DNA from: Marinobacter sp. S0848L
GTDB taxonomy: Bacteria; Pseudomonadota; Gammaproteobacteria; Pseudomonadales; Oleiphilaceae
Assembly (NCBI RefSeq): GCF_023016065.1
Contig: NZ_JALKAQ010000005.1
Coordinates: forward strand, 186,001 to 250,000
Reading direction: 5' to 3'
Length of the DNA: 64,000 nucleotides
Made by a program: the position numbers and the translations under genes. Within the stretch, counting starts at the first letter, position 1; each line of letters opens with the position of its first letter. Below are positions 59,634 to 64,000 of this stretch, piece after piece. The notes beneath the pieces are model-generated. The model made no database searches. It was given only the letters and a program-made list of their open reading frames with translations, and had not been told where the DNA came from.

Positions 59634-59906
59634 TTACTTTTCGACAACGAGGAAAAACGTCTCATCGTCCCGAATCAAGCCCAGGTTCATGCGAGCCCGC
59701 TCTTCTACCGCCCCCTGCTGATTTCGCAGGTTACGAACCTCTGCATAAAGCCGGTCATTACGAGCCGCCAGCCCGGCATTCTCGGCCTGCTGCTTGGCAA
59801 TCGCTTCTTCCAATGCCCAAACTTGCGCAAAGCTACCCTCCCCGATCCACAGGCGTACCTGTAGCAGGAGAATCAATACAGCAAGAATGGCCCAAAGCGT
59901 TTTCAT
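59634..59906 (-). CDS. ftsB: Cell division protein FtsB
   Basis: A 90-residue bitopic membrane protein of the divisome. A short cytoplasmic start precedes the helix LWAILAVLILLLQVRLWIG (about residues 4-22). A periplasmic leucine-zipper-like coiled coil follows (ALEEAIAKQQAENAGLAARN), and it ends RDDETFFLVV. The start at 59906 (MKTLWAIL) is the family one; the frame extends 108 bases upstream without similarity. It forms the FtsQLB complex. It lies between eno and ispD. Confidence 0.93.
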   Translation of the reverse strand: MKTLWAILAVLILLLQVRLWIGEGSFAQVWALEEAIAKQQAENAGLAARNDRLYAEVRNLRNQQGAVEERARMNLGLIRDDETFFLVVEK

Positions 59907-60003
59907 GCAGATTAGCTCAAAATTTAACCAGTTAAACCTAACGTCAGAGGGTAAGTATAGACGCTCAGGTAGATTAACAAGAAAATGCCCCAACTTATTG
60001 GGC

Positions 60004-60049
60004 AAAAAGGCCATCGTGTCTGAATTTTCATCCAGAACGCGATGGCCTT
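60004..60049 (-). terminator. Intrinsic terminator of eno
   Basis: On the minus strand, a 10-bp stem AAGGCCATCG / CGATGGCCTT with a long loop (about 23 nt) is followed by a T-run, about 50 bases after the eno stop codon. It separates eno from ftsB. The long loop makes it weaker evidence than the other terminators. Confidence 0.6.
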
Positions 60050-60100
60050 AACATTTTGTTACCTAGCAGTATGCCTATCAGGCCTACCGCAGGCTAGCGT

Positions 60101-61438
<1,338 letters not shown>

Positions 61439-61456
61439 TTATCAATTTCGGTGCGG

Positions 61457-61570
61457 GAGCAATCAACTGGAAGAGCCTGGCGAAAACCGCTACAAGCACA
61501 TCCCTGTGCGCTTCTCTCCGGCCATCCATGGCCTACGAAATTTTCGCCAGGCTCTTCCAGTCGATCGCTC
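61457..61570 (-). repeat. Dispersed hairpin element, copy D (kdsA|eno)
   Basis: A 54-nt core (61487-61540, conserved strand is minus) with 30-bp inverted arms 61457-61486 and 61541-61570. The inner 21 bp are perfect, and two mismatches occur further out (arm includes GGAAGAGCCTGGCG). Hairpin 2 reads GCACA-GGGA-TGTGC, so the strand contains ACAGGGATGT, an exact fit to the core of the CsrA consensus ACARGGAUGU. The conserved strand matches the direction of kdsA and eno. Confidence 0.9.
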
Positions 61571-61643
61571 TTCGAGCCCGTAGAGTACCCCTAGCGTATT
61601 GGCGTCAGGAATATACGGGCTTTCAAAGTGCGGACACCGCCAA

Positions 61644-64000
<2,357 letters not shown>

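Overview
The window is a contiguous piece of a gammaproteobacterial chromosome. Gene content and order resemble the Pseudomonas/Marinobacter group: pyrG-kdsA-eno-ftsB-ispD-ispF-truD-surE-pcm-nlpD-rpoS, alaS-lysC-csrA-tRNA-Ser-tRNA-Arg, a divergent purMN / DUF2066-hda locus, and dcd / mrp / metG / rnf. A three-subunit oxaloacetate decarboxylase and a complete Rnf complex, both of types often coupled to sodium, fit a marine Marinobacter-like species; this assignment is inference from synteny and protein style. Nearly all genes look like vertically inherited housekeeping genes. No prophage, insertion sequence or CRISPR array was seen.

Layout. 0.1-5.5 kb: LexA-controlled imuA-imuB-dnaE2 mutasome. 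5.5-8.9 kb: oadGAB (minus). 9.1-11.2 kb: dbpA and a DUF2058 gene, divergent. 11.2-16.1 kb (minus): alaS, lysC, csrA, tRNA-Ser(GCT), two identical tRNA-Arg(ACG). 16.2-21.1 kb: RDD membrane protein, lptFG, pepA, holC. 21.4-25.8 kb: valS, ketopantoate reductase, cobalamin adenosyltransferase. 25.8-31.8 kb (minus): chemoreceptor, ampDE, DUF1631. 32-36.7 kb: nadC, then a minus-strand run DUF2066, CDP-alcohol phosphatidyltransferase, hda, parA-like, yqcC. 36.8-43.3 kb: purMN, DUF3108, avtA, DUF416, dcd, mrp/apbC. 43.5-51.7 kb: metG, rsxABCDGE, nth. 51.8-64 kb (minus): chalcone-isomerase-like protein, then the rpoS to pyrG block; pyrG runs off the end.

The most unusual signal is a family of four dispersed intergenic hairpin elements at 21.2, 42.1, 59.5 and 61.5 kb. 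Each has a 54-nt core conserved in sequence and exactly in length. The core is enclosed by 23-30 bp near-perfect inverted arms whose sequence differs from copy to copy. It folds into two small hairpins, each with an ANGGA loop in every copy, and one stem pair shows a compensatory double change. ANGGA in a hairpin loop is the recognition signature of CsrA/RsmA, whose gene is also in this window. The elements sit between co-directional essential genes (holC|valS, mrp|dcd, kdsA|eno, ftsB|ispD), and two interrupt a normally tight gene block.

Secondary points: a run that couples a phospholipid synthase, the DnaA inactivator Hda and an orphan ParA; a 26-bp perfect palindrome between nth and its convergent neighbour; and several operator-like repeats upstream of ampD, nadC and alaS. 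The first 142 bases carry no gene I can support. The only two gaps over 300 bases (21127-21469 and 41906-42208) are occupied mainly by copies of the hairpin element.
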